From: Fibrisoma limi BUZ 3
Lineage (GTDB): Bacteria; Bacteroidota; Bacteroidia; Cytophagales; Spirosomataceae
Length of the DNA: 64,000 bases
NCBI RefSeq assembly: GCF_000296815.2
Contig: NZ_CAIT01000009.1
Coordinates: 744,001 to 808,000, forward strand
Direction of reading: 5' to 3'
Shown here one piece after another: positions 44,820-54,155 of the stretch (position 1 is the stretch's first letter; each line of letters opens with the position of its first letter). A program made the position numbers and the translations under genes. The notes beneath the pieces were generated by a model. It worked only from the letters and a program-made list of their open reading frames with translations, had not been told where the DNA came from and made no database searches.

Positions 44820-45049
44820 AGTTGCTTGAATGATGGGCCGAAATTACCCGCTTCAGCAGACGTCTGCAACTGATTGTGCAAGAAAGAACCCACGAATGGA
44901 CGAAAGGTTTAGCCGTGGCCTGAATGGTGAGTATCAGGAAAGGAATAGCTTTCCAGTAACATATTACCGGTAAACTGCGTTATGAAGGGAGATTTATCTC
45001 AACACTCGACGCACTTCCGGTTCTTTGCTGACTGGATTACTACACGAAC

Positions 45050-48000
45050 GTGAACAAGACGCTTGTCCGCATCCTGATTGGTCTGCTCGCCCTCATCCTG
45101 CTGGTTGTGGGTTTTGTGGCATTGGTGGCCACAACTCCCTGGGGGCAACGCTTCGTTACAAATCAGGTCAATAACTACCTGGCTAAGAAAATTCAGTCTC
45201 CCTTCCGGATTGGTCGGATCACGTACCATATACCCGATTGGATTGAACTGGAAGATGTGTATTTCCAGACGCCTAAAGGCGACACGCTCCTGTCGGGTGG
45301 CAGCATGCGGATTGACCTCGACATGTGGGGTCTCCTCAATAATCGCATTGAACTAAACCAGATTGCCCTCGAACGCATACGCCTGAATGTGTATCGGACC
45401 CTACCAGATACTACGTTTAATTTTCAGTATATCATCGATGCGTTTGATACCGGCCCGACCGATTCGACAACGGTGCGCGATACGGCTGCAGCTCCGCTGG
45501 ACATCAATATTTCGGACGTATTGCTGAAAGACGTTCGGATTCGGTACCGAGACGATGTGGTTGGGGCCGACGTAAACGCGTATGTCGATAGCCTGATGGC
45601 TTCCTTTGATGAAACAAACATCAGCCGCTCACGGTATCACCTCGCAAGCGTAGCCATCGATGGCCTCAATGCGTACACCCGGCTCTATCAGGGTTTGCCG
45701 ACGCCCGACACGCCTGATTCCGATCCGTCTGATACGCTTGATATTGGCCTTGGTAAATGGCAGATCAACCGGGTTAAATGGGACGTGCGCGTCGAGACCG
45801 CCGATTTCCGGACAAAGGGCAGCATTGGTCGGCTGGCCATGGAATCTGATTATTTTTACCTGAACGGTTCCAAAGTGGGCATCCGGTCGCTGGACCTGGA
45901 AGACGCCGATATTGCGGCCGTTCTGACCAAAACGACCCGAAAACCAACATCTGGTACCGCTACTACAGCCTCATCAACACCATCCACACCCGGCGAATCC
46001 ACGCCGGGCTGGCAGGCGAAACTGGGAACCGTTCGCTTTGCCAACAACAGGCTGCGTTTTGACGACGAAAATGCGCCACGTCAACCCACGGGCCTCGACT
46101 ACAGCCATCTCGACCTCCAAAATCTGGGCATCAACGGTCGTTTTCTGACGTATCAGGACCTTGGTGCCGCCGGTCAGCGCATCAGCGGGCAAATCCGCAA
46201 CGGGCGCTTCCGTTCGTCAAGTGGTTTTGTGCTGCAAAACCTGGGAGCCGACGTATCGTATACTGACAAGACAACCTCCCTGACCCGGCTCATCGTTCAG
46301 ACGCCCCAGACGGTGCTACGCGATCAACTGGTGCTGCGTTACGATTCGCTGGGGCAACTGACTAATCCCCGCTTTGCCAGCCGCGTCAGCGTACGGCTTA
46401 ACCTTCAGCAAAGTCAACTGGCTGTAAGTGACATTCTGCAACTGGCACCGTTTCTGGCCGATACGCCACCGTTTGCAGGTAACCGTGGTGCGATTATCCG
46501 CGCCAATGCTCAGGCGACCGGTACGTTGGCGTCCCTGTACATTCCTCGCTTTGACCTGAGTATGCTGGCCGGTACGCAGATTCGCGCCCGTGGTCGGCTT
46601 ACCAACGTTACCGACCCGAACCGGCTGGGGCTGGACGTCGAAATCGTAGAAGCGACCACCCGCACCACCGACATCAACCAGTTGGCCCCGAAAGGGTCCA
46701 TTCCATCGTCTATTTCGCTGCCGCCCCAGCTACTCCTCACCGGCCGACTGAACGGCGAACTGAATAATCTGGTGGTGGATGCCAATCTGCAAACGCCCTG
46801 GGGGAAGGCCGGTTTTGATGGAAAACTGGCGGGCTTTGTGACCGGTAAGAATCAGTCGTATGCCGGTACACTGGATCTACAGAACTTTCAGGTCGGTCGG
46901 TGGACCAACCAGACCGCTACGATTGGCTCAGTAACCGGCCGGGCTACGGTCGATGGCACTGGTATCGACGTTAATACCCTCAGCACCCGTTTCAACCTGA
47001 ACATCCAGTCGGCCGAACTGAACGGATATCGTTACCAAAACCTGGATGCAGTCGGCCGGTTAACCAACGGTAATCTGACGGTGGAGGGTGGTCTGAACGA
47101 TCCGAACGCAAAGGTTCGGCTCAACACCCAGGTCGGTCTGAAGGGCGAATACCCCAGCGTAGCCGGCGAAGTAGCTATTCAGGAGTTGAACTTACAGCAG
47201 TTAAAACTTTACAACGACCCATTGTCGCTCCAGGGTCGGTTGTTGCTGAATCTGACTTCAACCAACCCTACTAAACCGGTCGGTACCGTATCGGCCAGCG
47301 ATGCCGTGGTTACACTACAGGGGAAAAACTATCCGGTCGATTCCCTCTATGCCCGGTTCACGGCCGATAGTTTGACCAAAGGGGTAGTGGCCACGATACC
47401 CGGTGCCCGGCTCAGGCTGAACGGCCAGTTTGAATACGCCCAGTTGTACGACATCATTGCGGGTGAACTCAGCCAGTACATTGCCGTGCCGGCCCTGACG
47501 TACACCCGGATTCCGCCCCCGCATGACTTCACGATTGGTCTGACGGCGTACCAGAACCCGTTGTTACGAGCGTTCGTACCGGCCCTGACCCGGCTGGACA
47601 CCGTGCGCCTGACGGCCTATCTGGACAGTAATCAGGATACCACATTTTCGGCCACACTCCAAACGGGCGTCATTGAATACGACACGACCGTCGTGAATGG
47701 CGTAAACCTGGCGCTTCGGGGCAGTGGTAATCGACTACGGGTGAATGGCCAGATCAACAGCATGCAGGTAAGCGGCTTCAATCTTCAGGAAACCGACCTG
47801 ACAGGTACGGCTGCCAACAACCAGTTGCAGTTTGCGGTCGTCAATAAAGACTCGTCCGGCAGGGATAGGCATGGCCTGGCTGGGGAGCTAAGCATCATCG
47901 ATAGTACTAACTACCGGCTACAGCTCGACCGACGGGGATTGCTCACGAACTACCAGCAATGGACCATTGACACCAGCGGCTACCTCCAGTACGGTGACGA

Positions 48001-50149
48001 CGGCGTGCGGATCAGCAATTTCCGAATTGAGGACGGCGAGCAATTTCTGGAGTTGAGCAACACGGAGTCGTACGGCAATGCCCCGATTCGGGTAACAGCC
48101 CACCGCATTGAACTGGCAAACCTGGCCCGGCTTGCTGAACAGGATACGACCCTGGCCAGTGGCGAACTCAACGGGACCGTAGTGGTGCGGGATTATATTG
48201 GCGAAGACAACAACCTGGCGTTTATCGGGTCAATCTACGTAGACAGTCTGCGGGCCGTTGGGCAACCCATCGGCAACCTGACCGCCCGGTTCCGCAACAC
48301 CAGCGAAGGCCGGATCGACGTGAACACCGTTTTGGCTGGCCCCTACAACGACGCAACCATAACGGGCTACTACAATCCTGAGAATGCCCGCGAAGCGCTG
48401 AATCTGGCAATTAACCTGCAACGACTGGACGCCCGAACCATCGAAGCGTTCAGCTTTGGTGAACTTCGGCAGGCCCGGGGTAAGCTGACCGGTCAGTTCA
48501 CCGTAGCGGGGGCTACCGACAATCCGCAACTCGATGGCAGCGTGGCCTTCGATTCGGTGGCGTTCAACATTAAGCAACTGAATGCCACTTACCGCATCGA
48601 TCAGGAAAAACTGACGCTCAGCGGACAGACCATTACGTTGAATGACTTCAACATACGCGATACGCTCGGCCGGACCCTGACAACGGACGGGACAGTCACA
48701 CTCAAAAACCTGCCCGACGTAGCCTATAACCTGCGCGTTCGGGCCGACCGGTTCCAGGTGTTGAACGCGTCCCGTAAGGATAATGATTATGCCTACGGTA
48801 ATGCCTCCGTCAGCGCGGATGTCCGCATTCGGGGGTCGGGTACGACGCCCGCTATTACGGGTACGATCCGGCTCGAAGATGGCAGTGAGGTATCCGTTGT
48901 GCTGCCCGACGAAAGTATGGACGTAAGCGAATCGCGCCAGATCGTTACGTTTATTGATCATAGTGATTCACTGACGCTCAGCAAATACCTGATCCGGACC
49001 AAGCAGGATACCATCTCGCCCCGACTGACATTCGAGCAGTTGAGCAACGCCAACATTTCGCTCAATCTGGAAGCCACCGACAAGTCGGAACTGACGATCG
49101 TCATCGATGAACTGAACGGCGATAACCTGCGGGCGCGGGGCAATGCCCGGCTCAACGTGGGGATCAATGCCGCGGGGCAGATTACCGTACTGGGCCGCTA
49201 CGACGTAACGGAGGGAGAATACTCGCTGACGTATGAAGTGCTAAAACGCCAGTTTGAGATTCAGAAAGGGAGCTACATCCAGTTTACCGGCGACCCACTC
49301 AAGGCTGATGTCAACATCACGGCTGTATATCAGGTATCAACGGCTCCATCTGACCTGATCGGCAGCGAATCGACAACTACGGGTACTAATACCCAGCGAA
49401 AATTGCCATTCAACGTAGTATTAACCATCAGCGACAACATTACAACGCCCAAGCTGAACTTCGACATCCGGCTGGCGGGGAACAATACCAACAGCGACGC
49501 CAGCTCCAATAGCCCATTGGGTACAGCTATTGAAAACAAACTGAAAACCCTGCGGCAGGATGAATCGCAGATTAACAAACAGGTTTTTGCCTTGCTGATT
49601 CTGAGCCGGTTCCTGCCCGAAAACGTATCGGATTTCTTCTCGGGTGGTACCGGTGGCGGACTGGGTACGCAGGCCGAAGGACTGGCCCGCAACAGCGTCA
49701 GCAAACTCCTGTCCGATCAGTTAGGCCGGTTTGCATCGGGGATTCTTAAAGGGTTTGATGTAGACTTCAACCTGCTTTCGCAAACGGGAGCCGCTAACAC
49801 CGGCGGCACGACGAACGGCGCACGTACGGATCTGAACGTTGGTCTGTCGCGGAGCTTCCTGGAAGGACGGCTGACGGTGACGGTTGGCCGTAATTTCGTG
49901 TTGGAAAACCAGGCCGGCAGCGCAACTCGCAACCCTAACGAGGTATTCGACAATGTGTCGGTCAACTATAACCTCAGCCGCGATGGGCGCTACGTACTCC
50001 GGGGTTACCGGCGCAATGATTACCAGGCCGTATTGGATGGATATGTGATCGAGACGGGCGTCGGTTTCGTCATTACGGTCGATTACGACGTCCTGAGCGA
50101 CATTTTTAAACGGTCGCCCGGCGCAACGACACTCAACAATGTAAACTGA
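45050..50149 (+). CDS. tamB: Translocation and assembly module protein TamB
   Basis: A 1699-aa TamB-family protein (AsmA-like), anchored in the inner membrane by one N-terminal helix (LVRILIGLLALILLVVGFVALVA) and spanning the periplasm as a long beta-taco that moves phospholipids or outer-membrane proteins. The N-terminal region (FRIGRITYHIPDWIELEDVY) is AsmA-like, and the C-terminal third carries the DUF490 domain (GQITVLGRYDVTEGEYSLTY, FDIRLAGNNTNSD, FALLILSRFLPEN). A Ser/Thr/Pro linker is at ~residues 303-323. The start is GTG at 45050. The stop TGA overlaps the tamL ATG, giving translational coupling. Most antisense ORFs across it are artefacts. Confidence 0.93.
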   Translation: MNKTLVRILIGLLALILLVVGFVALVATTPWGQRFVTNQVNNYLAKKIQSPFRIGRITYHIPDWIELEDVYFQTPKGDTLLSGGSMRIDLDMWGLLNNRIELNQIALERIRLNVYRTLPDTTFNFQYIIDAFDTGPTDSTTVRDTAAAPLDINISDVLLKDVRIRYRDDVVGADVNAYVDSLMASFDETNISRSRYHLASVAIDGLNAYTRLYQGLPTPDTPDSDPSDTLDIGLGKWQINRVKWDVRVETADFRTKGSIGRLAMESDYFYLNGSKVGIRSLDLEDADIAAVLTKTTRKPTSGTATTASSTPSTPGESTPGWQAKLGTVRFANNRLRFDDENAPRQPTGLDYSHLDLQNLGINGRFLTYQDLGAAGQRISGQIRNGRFRSSSGFVLQNLGADVSYTDKTTSLTRLIVQTPQTVLRDQLVLRYDSLGQLTNPRFASRVSVRLNLQQSQLAVSDILQLAPFLADTPPFAGNRGAIIRANAQATGTLASLYIPRFDLSMLAGTQIRARGRLTNVTDPNRLGLDVEIVEATTRTTDINQLAPKGSIPSSISLPPQLLLTGRLNGELNNLVVDANLQTPWGKAGFDGKLAGFVTGKNQSYAGTLDLQNFQVGRWTNQTATIGSVTGRATVDGTGIDVNTLSTRFNLNIQSAELNGYRYQNLDAVGRLTNGNLTVEGGLNDPNAKVRLNTQVGLKGEYPSVAGEVAIQELNLQQLKLYNDPLSLQGRLLLNLTSTNPTKPVGTVSASDAVVTLQGKNYPVDSLYARFTADSLTKGVVATIPGARLRLNGQFEYAQLYDIIAGELSQYIAVPALTYTRIPPPHDFTIGLTAYQNPLLRAFVPALTRLDTVRLTAYLDSNQDTTFSATLQTGVIEYDTTVVNGVNLALRGSGNRLRVNGQINSMQVSGFNLQETDLTGTAANNQLQFAVVNKDSSGRDRHGLAGELSIIDSTNYRLQLDRRGLLTNYQQWTIDTSGYLQYGDDGVRISNFRIEDGEQFLELSNTESYGNAPIRVTAHRIELANLARLAEQDTTLASGELNGTVVVRDYIGEDNNLAFIGSIYVDSLRAVGQPIGNLTARFRNTSEGRIDVNTVLAGPYNDATITGYYNPENAREALNLAINLQRLDARTIEAFSFGELRQARGKLTGQFTVAGATDNPQLDGSVAFDSVAFNIKQLNATYRIDQEKLTLSGQTITLNDFNIRDTLGRTLTTDGTVTLKNLPDVAYNLRVRADRFQVLNASRKDNDYAYGNASVSADVRIRGSGTTPAITGTIRLEDGSEVSVVLPDESMDVSESRQIVTFIDHSDSLTLSKYLIRTKQDTISPRLTFEQLSNANISLNLEATDKSELTIVIDELNGDNLRARGNARLNVGINAAGQITVLGRYDVTEGEYSLTYEVLKRQFEIQKGSYIQFTGDPLKADVNITAVYQVSTAPSDLIGSESTTTGTNTQRKLPFNVVLTISDNITTPKLNFDIRLAGNNTNSDASSNSPLGTAIENKLKTLRQDESQINKQVFALLILSRFLPENVSDFFSGGTGGGLGTQAEGLARNSVSKLLSDQLGRFASGILKGFDVDFNLLSQTGAANTGGTTNGARTDLNVGLSRSFLEGRLTVTVGRNFVLENQAGSATRNPNEVFDNVSVNYNLSRDGRYVLRGYRRNDYQAVLDGYVIETGVGFVITVDYDVLSDIFKRSPGATTLNNVN

Positions 50150-52527
50150 TGCATACTGAGCTTCTTTACAAAATACAGTATGGCACCACACGGTCGCTGC
50201 TAAAAGCAGCCTTTGGATTGCTGCTGGGTATGTACTGCCTGTCCGGCTGTAACGTTGCCAAACGCCTGCCCGCCAACGAACGGCTATACATGGGCACTGA
50301 TTTTAAAATCAATGCCGATTCAACCGTATCAGGCGATGAGGTCAGCACGATTGAAGATCAGTTGGCTACGCTGGCGCGGCCAAAACCCAACGCTCAATTA
50401 TTCGGGTTTCCCTACAAGGTTGCGCTCTATTACTGGATTGGTGAACCCAAGAAAGAAAACGGTTTTCGGGCATGGTTCCGGCGTAAGCTCGGGGCTCCTC
50501 CCGTGTTTGCCAGTGCAAAAGCGCTCGGTTCCAACTCGACTATTTTTGCTGCTACGCTCGAAAACCAGGGTTACTTCGGCTCAACGGCCAGCGGTACCCT
50601 GCAGGAAGAGGGCTACAAAGCCCGGGCTCTGTACCAAGTCAATGTAGCGCCCCGGTATTACATCGATTCGGTTGGGTTTCTGGTCGACTCAACACCTGTT
50701 CGGAAAGCGTTGCGGGCGTCCTCAAACCGGACTGTCATAAAAAAAGGGCAACCCTACAATTTTGATAATATCAAGCTCGAACGCGAACGTATTAGCCAGG
50801 CCCTTAAGCAACGAGGGTATTACTATTTTCAGCCCGACTTTATTGCCGTGCTGGCTGACAACGACACGGCCCGGCACCAGACTGATCTGTATTTTGCCGT
50901 AAAGCCCGAAATTCCAGAGGCCGCCCAGCAACCCTACTACATCCGGAATGTGTACATCTACCCAAACTATAGCCTGAGCACATTAAGGGCCGACACAAAC
51001 CGCGCGGAAGCCTACCAGACCAACGAGCGCTTCAACGTTGTAGATTCATCGCGAAACTATGATCCGCGATTATTCCGTAGCGTGGTGGCTGTGCGGCCAG
51101 GACGCCTGTATAACAGTCGGGCGCAGGACCTGACCCTTTCACGGTTTATCAACCTCGGTACGTTTAAATTTGTCCGCAACCGCTTCGCACCGGTGCAGCA
51201 GGGCGATACGTCGATGCTTGACGTTCACTATTACCTGACACCCGCCCCGGAAAAATCCATACGACTGGAGTTAGCCGCAACATCGCGTTCCAACAACTTC
51301 AACGGTACTGGCTTAACGGGTACCTGGCAGCATCGAAATTTCTTTAAACGTGCTGAACAGCTTACAATCAATGCCAACGCTGGTATTGAATTTCAGGTTA
51401 ATTCAGGTGGACGTGGTTTAACTAACTACCGCTATGGAGCTGATGCCATCTTAAGCTTTCCGCGACTTGTTAATCCCTTAATTCGATTCCGATATGACCG
51501 ACGTCAGATTCTTCCCAAAACAAATCTGACCCTCGGGTATGAGAAGGTAATTCGGGGTAATCTCTACAACCTGAGTTCTTTCCGTACTTCTTTTGGCTAT
51601 GCGTGGCGTCAGAACCAGCAGGTTGAGCACTCCTTCTCGCCATTCAATGTCACTTATACAAGGCCATCTAATATTAGCCTGGCCTTTATTGACTCAGCCA
51701 TTAACAATTCGCTTGTATTCAGCCAGTTAGTAAATATCAGGCGTTCGGAGCAATTAATTCTGAGCACACTATACACGTTCAACTTCAACTCACCGGTACG
51801 TACCAATCGACCAACTACGTTCCGGTTGACTACCAACGCCGAAATTTCGGGTAATGTCGCCAATCTACTGTTCAATCGCCGAAACGAGGAAGGCGATAAG
51901 GTCATTTTTGATGTTCCGTTCGCACAATACGCCCGGCTTGACGCTGATGCCCGCGTTTATCGTCGGCTTGGCTCGAATCTGACCTGGGCCAATCGCATTT
52001 TTGCCGGGCTCGGCATTACCTACGGTAACTCAGAAGCCCTCCCGCTCCCCCTGGTCAGGCAGTATTTTGTGGGCGGCAGCAACAGCATACGTGCGTTCAG
52101 ACCAAGAGCCATCGGACCGGGTCTCTACACGCGCGATACCATTCGCAACATTCCATTATATCAGGATGGCGGGGGCGACATCCGGCTGGAAGCCAACACG
52201 GAACTACGTCTCAAACTCAATCAATACATTGAGCTGGCTACGTTCGTCGATGCCGGTAACGTATGGTCGTATTCCGACATTGGAACCTTCGGTCCGGAAG
52301 CAAAATTTCCCGGCTGGAATTTTGCTGACCAACTCGCCGTAGGTACCGGAGTTGGCCTGCGCATCGACCTGTCCTACTTCCTGCTGCGTTTCGACCTGGC
52401 AACCCCTCTGCGCAAACCGTATGAAGTGGACGGCAGCAAGTGGGTCATTGACCAGATCAACTTCCGCGACCGCAACTGGCGTCAGGAAAATCTGGTGTTC
52501 AACATTGGTGTGGGCTATCCATTCTGA
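50149..52527 (+). CDS. tamL: TamL: BamA/TamA-family outer-membrane lipoprotein
   Basis: A 792-aa Omp85-family barrel protein. The N-terminus carries a lipobox (GMYCLSGC), so it is the lipidated TamL form of Bacteroidota rather than TamA. POTRA-like repeats follow, then a surface-antigen barrel (RLELAATSRSNNF, FVGGSNSIRAFRPRAIGPGL, the conserved lid-loop motif region). The C-terminal strand ends in NLVFNIGVGYPF, the classical terminal Phe. It forms the outer-membrane part of the TAM complex with the overlapping tamB product. Its 3' end overlaps the tesA-like gene by 13 bases, convergently. Confidence 0.94.
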   Translation: MHTELLYKIQYGTTRSLLKAAFGLLLGMYCLSGCNVAKRLPANERLYMGTDFKINADSTVSGDEVSTIEDQLATLARPKPNAQLFGFPYKVALYYWIGEPKKENGFRAWFRRKLGAPPVFASAKALGSNSTIFAATLENQGYFGSTASGTLQEEGYKARALYQVNVAPRYYIDSVGFLVDSTPVRKALRASSNRTVIKKGQPYNFDNIKLERERISQALKQRGYYYFQPDFIAVLADNDTARHQTDLYFAVKPEIPEAAQQPYYIRNVYIYPNYSLSTLRADTNRAEAYQTNERFNVVDSSRNYDPRLFRSVVAVRPGRLYNSRAQDLTLSRFINLGTFKFVRNRFAPVQQGDTSMLDVHYYLTPAPEKSIRLELAATSRSNNFNGTGLTGTWQHRNFFKRAEQLTINANAGIEFQVNSGGRGLTNYRYGADAILSFPRLVNPLIRFRYDRRQILPKTNLTLGYEKVIRGNLYNLSSFRTSFGYAWRQNQQVEHSFSPFNVTYTRPSNISLAFIDSAINNSLVFSQLVNIRRSEQLILSTLYTFNFNSPVRTNRPTTFRLTTNAEISGNVANLLFNRRNEEGDKVIFDVPFAQYARLDADARVYRRLGSNLTWANRIFAGLGITYGNSEALPLPLVRQYFVGGSNSIRAFRPRAIGPGLYTRDTIRNIPLYQDGGGDIRLEANTELRLKLNQYIELATFVDAGNVWSYSDIGTFGPEAKFPGWNFADQLAVGTGVGLRIDLSYFLLRFDLATPLRKPYEVDGSKWVIDQINFRDRNWRQENLVFNIGVGYPF

Positions 52528-53246
52528 CGGGATTCCAGCACCGGGCGCAGTACTTGCCAGACCGTATTGGCGACAATCTTGTGGCCAGCGGGCGTGGGGT
52601 GAATGCCGTCGGGTAGGTTCAGTTTCGGGATGCCGCCTACCCCTTCGAGCAGGAACGGAATCAGAATGGCGTCGTTCTTCGTCGCTAATTCCTTGAACAG
52701 ATCGCGGAACTCGCGGGTATAGTCGGTTCCCATGTTCGGCGGAATCTGCATCCCGGCCAGCACAATTGTAGCCTCGGGGCTTTTCCGGCGGACCGTATCC
52801 ATAATGGCCTGTAGATTCTTACGGGTTGAGGCCAGGGGCAGCCCGCGCAGCCCGTCGTTGCCACCCAGTTCCAGTACGAACACATCGACCGGCTGGCGCA
52901 GTACCCAACTGATCCGGCTCAAGCCCCCGGCCGTCGTTTCGCCACTGAGTCCGGCATTAACAACGTCGTAGTTCAAACCGGCCGAGTCGATTTTCTGCTC
53001 CACCAGAGCCGGAAACGCCTGCGACGGCTCAACGCCATAGCCAGCCGTCAGGCTATTGCCATAAAAAATGATCGTGTTTTTCTTACTCGCCGGAGTGGCC
53101 GGTTTCCCGGCGGTTGAACTGGCAGTGTTTGTCTCTTTCTGCGACTGATTCGACTGGTCGGACGAGCCACAGGCCCATACCGCTAAGAGTAGCATCCAGC
53201 CGCTTATCACAGAATACAGTGTTTGTGACGTTAAGGAGAACTTCAT
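52515..53246 (-). CDS. SGNH arylesterase (TesA-like) lipoprotein
   Basis: A 243-aa SGNH hydrolase related to TesA (thioesterase/lysophospholipase I). The N-terminus is a signal peptide with a lipobox (LLAVWACGSS), followed by a Ser/Thr/Lys linker. Block I is IIFYGNSLTAGYG (Ser; the usual GDSL Asp is Asn, as in many TesA relatives, where it reads GDSLSAGY), block III ELGGNDGLRG (Asn), and block V DGIHPTPAGHKI (Asp/His). It is divergent from the ybbA-ybbP-like genes; in E. coli tesA and ybbA-ybbP are also divergent neighbours. It is probably periplasmic and hydrolyses lysophospholipids or esters. Confidence 0.9.
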   Translation of the reverse strand: MKFSLTSQTLYSVISGWMLLLAVWACGSSDQSNQSQKETNTASSTAGKPATPASKKNTIIFYGNSLTAGYGVEPSQAFPALVEQKIDSAGLNYDVVNAGLSGETTAGGLSRISWVLRQPVDVFVLELGGNDGLRGLPLASTRKNLQAIMDTVRRKSPEATIVLAGMQIPPNMGTDYTREFRDLFKELATKNDAILIPFLLEGVGGIPKLNLPDGIHPTPAGHKIVANTVWQVLRPVLESRQNG

Positions 53247-53364
53247 TGGTTATCTGTCAGTTTGCTTAGTTAAACGCAGAAGTAAGAACATAACGCAGCG
53301 TAAACAAAGACCTGCTCAATGTGCCCTGCGTTTAAACAAAGTAGTATCTACTGAAATTTGTTCC

Positions 53365-54057
53365 ATGAGCATCCTGCGCGTCGAAAATCTGAGCAAGACC
53401 TACCAAAGCGGAGGCCGTAGCCTCACTGTGTTGGATAACGTAAGTTTTACGCTGCAACCGGGCGATACGTTCTCGATCGTTGGCCCGTCGGGAAGCGGCA
53501 AAACAACCCTGCTTGGTCTATGTGCCGGGCTGGATCGGGCATCTTCGGGCAGCGTCTATCTGAACGAAATTCAGTTGGACAACCTGAGCGAAGACCAGCG
53601 GGCGGCCGTCCGGAACCAGTACGTCGGTTTTATTTTCCAGAACTTCCAGTTGCTGCCCACCCTGACGGCCCTCGAAAACGTAATGGTCCCACTCGAACTC
53701 CGGGGAGAAAAAGGAGCAGCCCGCACAGCCCAGGAATTGCTGGAGCGGGTTGGCCTGGGGCAGCGCGGCCACCATTACCCTACGCAGCTTTCGGGTGGTG
53801 AACAGCAGCGGGTGTCGCTGGCGCGGGCCTTTGCCAACCGGCCGAAGTTGCTCTTCGCCGATGAACCTACCGGCAACCTTGATGCCGACACCAGCGCAAC
53901 CGTAGTCGACCTGCTGTTTGAGCTCAACCGCGAAGCCGGCACTACACTCGTACTCGTCACCCACGACCTCGAACTGGCGTCGCGTACGCAGCGCGTCATC
54001 CGCATCAAAGGCGGTACGGTCATCTCGGATACCAAACCGGAACGGCTTACGGTATAA
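53365..54057 (+). CDS. ABC transporter ATP-binding protein (YbbA/LolD-like)
   Basis: A 230-aa ABC ATPase of the MacB/LolD/YbbA subgroup. Walker A is GPSGSGKTTL, the Q-loop FIFQNFQLLPTLTALENVM, the signature LSGGEQQRVSLARAFANRP, Walker B LLFADEPTGNLD, and the switch His in LVTHD. It pairs with the very large FtsX-type permease 98 bases downstream. The complex probably lifts or removes lipoproteins or lipids, or has an unresolved envelope role, as for YbbA-YbbP. It is divergent from the tesA-like gene. Confidence 0.92.
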   Translation: MSILRVENLSKTYQSGGRSLTVLDNVSFTLQPGDTFSIVGPSGSGKTTLLGLCAGLDRASSGSVYLNEIQLDNLSEDQRAAVRNQYVGFIFQNFQLLPTLTALENVMVPLELRGEKGAARTAQELLERVGLGQRGHHYPTQLSGGEQQRVSLARAFANRPKLLFADEPTGNLDADTSATVVDLLFELNREAGTTLVLVTHDLELASRTQRVIRIKGGTVISDTKPERLTV

Positions 54058-54132
54058 GGTTTTCTGTTTACGGTTTACAGTGGCTCCGCAACGGTGCGCC
54101 AGCAGAAAACAGTCAATCGTAAACAGAAAACC
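54058..54132. repeat. Hairpin spacer between ABC ATPase and permease genes
   Basis: A 15-bp inverted repeat, GGTTTTCTGTTTACG (54058-54072) and its complement (54118-54132), right after the ATPase stop. Inside are further TTTACGG/TTTACAG repeats. It resembles the stretch at 23775-23866. It could be a partial terminator or an RNA-stability element between the two operon genes. Confidence 0.55.
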
Positions 54133-54155
54133 GTAAACCACAAACTACAAACATC

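Noticed and set aside
45193-49965. Many antisense ORFs across tamB
   Set aside because: They run opposite a well supported long gene and have no recognisable protein character, only codon-shadow composition.
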